5,722 nt of DNA from DAOTYX01 sp034434635. GTDB lineage: Bacteria; Chloroflexota; Anaerolineae; B4-G1; DUEL01. The notes below the pieces were generated by a model. It was not told the origin of the DNA, searched no databases, and saw only the letters and a program-made list of their open reading frames with translations. Positions 5,626-5,722 of this stretch are shown here, one piece after another (within the stretch, counting starts at the first letter, position 1; every line of letters begins with the position of its first letter). The translations under genes were made by a program, and so were the position numbers. The DNA lies in the NCBI GenBank assembly GCA_034434635.1, contig DAOTYX010000177.1, positions 1-5,722 of the forward strand. Reading direction: 5' to 3'.

Positions 5626-5654
5626 ATTCTACCACCGTTCAGGGAAATGGTCAA
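5626..5654 (-). promoter_or_regulatory. Sigma-70-type promoter of the AbrB-exporter operon
   Basis: On the minus strand the -35 box TTGACC (5654-5649), a 17-base spacer and the -10 box TAGAAT (5631-5626) each match the consensus at five of six positions. The start would be near 5619, with a leader of about 36 bases before ATG 5583 that includes the AGGAGG ribosome site. No other promoter is evident within the operon, consistent with one transcript for all four genes. Confidence 0.7.
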
Positions 5655-5657
5655 GGC

Positions 5658-5681
5658 GGGGCGGCATTGGGATGCCGCCCC
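5658..5681. repeat. Perfect 10-bp-stem hairpin, copy 1 of a related pair
   Basis: GGGGCGGCAT pairs perfectly with ATGCCGCCCC around TGGG. It lies three bases upstream of the exporter -35 box. No T run follows, so it is not a clear terminator. It shares its CAT-loop-ATG top with the hairpin at 5698-5721. Confidence 0.65.
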
Positions 5682-5697
5682 TACAGTGTACGCCGTA

Positions 5698-5721
5698 GCC
5701 GACGCATCCCTATGCGTCGGC
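5698..5721. repeat. Perfect 10-bp-stem hairpin, copy 2 of a related pair
   Basis: GCCGACGCAT pairs perfectly with ATGCGTCGGC around CCCT. Stem length and loop length equal those of the hairpin at 5658-5681. Its plus strand reads GCATCCCTATGC, while the minus strand of copy 1 reads GCATCCCAATGC, so the two copies are in opposite orientation. It touches the right window edge, so further copies may follow. Confidence 0.65.
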
Positions 5722-5722
5722 G

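Noticed and set aside
1..5722. CRISPR array
   Set aside because: I looked for regularly spaced repeats because of the cas10 gene and found none; any array must lie outside the window.

Overview
This is a GC-rich bacterial window in which every gene I can support lies on the minus strand; the long plus-strand frames are shadows of them. It holds two unrelated units. The right two thirds (about 1917-5583) is a compact four-gene operon for a MacAB-like ABC exporter, read right to left: an AbrB/SpoVT-type small DNA-binding protein, a membrane-anchored HlyD/RND-type adaptor, a MacB/LolD-class ATPase and a MacB-type permease. Two of its three junctions are 4-base ATGA overlaps and the third is a 9-base gap. 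A near-consensus sigma-70 promoter (TTGACC, 17 bases, TAGAAT) sits upstream of the AbrB gene.

The left third is the beginning of a type III CRISPR-Cas locus. It holds (a) a CARF-domain protein of the NE0113 / ring-nuclease-like family whose C-terminus is a LuxR/GerE-type helix-turn-helix instead of a nuclease domain, with its own strong promoter (TTGACC, 17 bases, TATACT); (b) a 102-base gap carrying three CCTAT/ATAGG half-sites; (c) a 61-residue four-cysteine zinc-ribbon protein; and (d) the N-terminal 151 residues of Cas10/Csm1, with an intact HD motif, running off the left edge. The zinc-ribbon and cas10 reading frames overlap by 11 bases. Cas10 proteins of this type commonly make cyclic oligoadenylates, which CARF domains bind. 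The layout therefore suggests a second-messenger-responsive transcription factor controlling, and perhaps controlled by, the cas operon. This is the most interesting part of the window.

The 299 bases between the permease and the CARF gene (1618-1916) hold a GC-rich hairpin (1815-1841), a weaker 5-bp hairpin (1879-1894) and the CARF promoter, with no supportable gene. The right-hand 139 bases (5584-5722) hold the exporter promoter, a possible operator and two perfect 10-bp-stem hairpins of matching design that look like dispersed repeats.

The organism is not identifiable with certainty. High GC, an adaptor anchored by an N-terminal membrane helix rather than a lipoprotein signal, AbrB-adaptor-ATPase-permease gene order, and short GGGGCGGCAT-type hairpin repeats would all fit Chloroflexota (Anaerolineae or Chloroflexia-like). 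That is an impression, not a demonstrated assignment. No CRISPR array, tRNA, rRNA or insertion sequence is visible.
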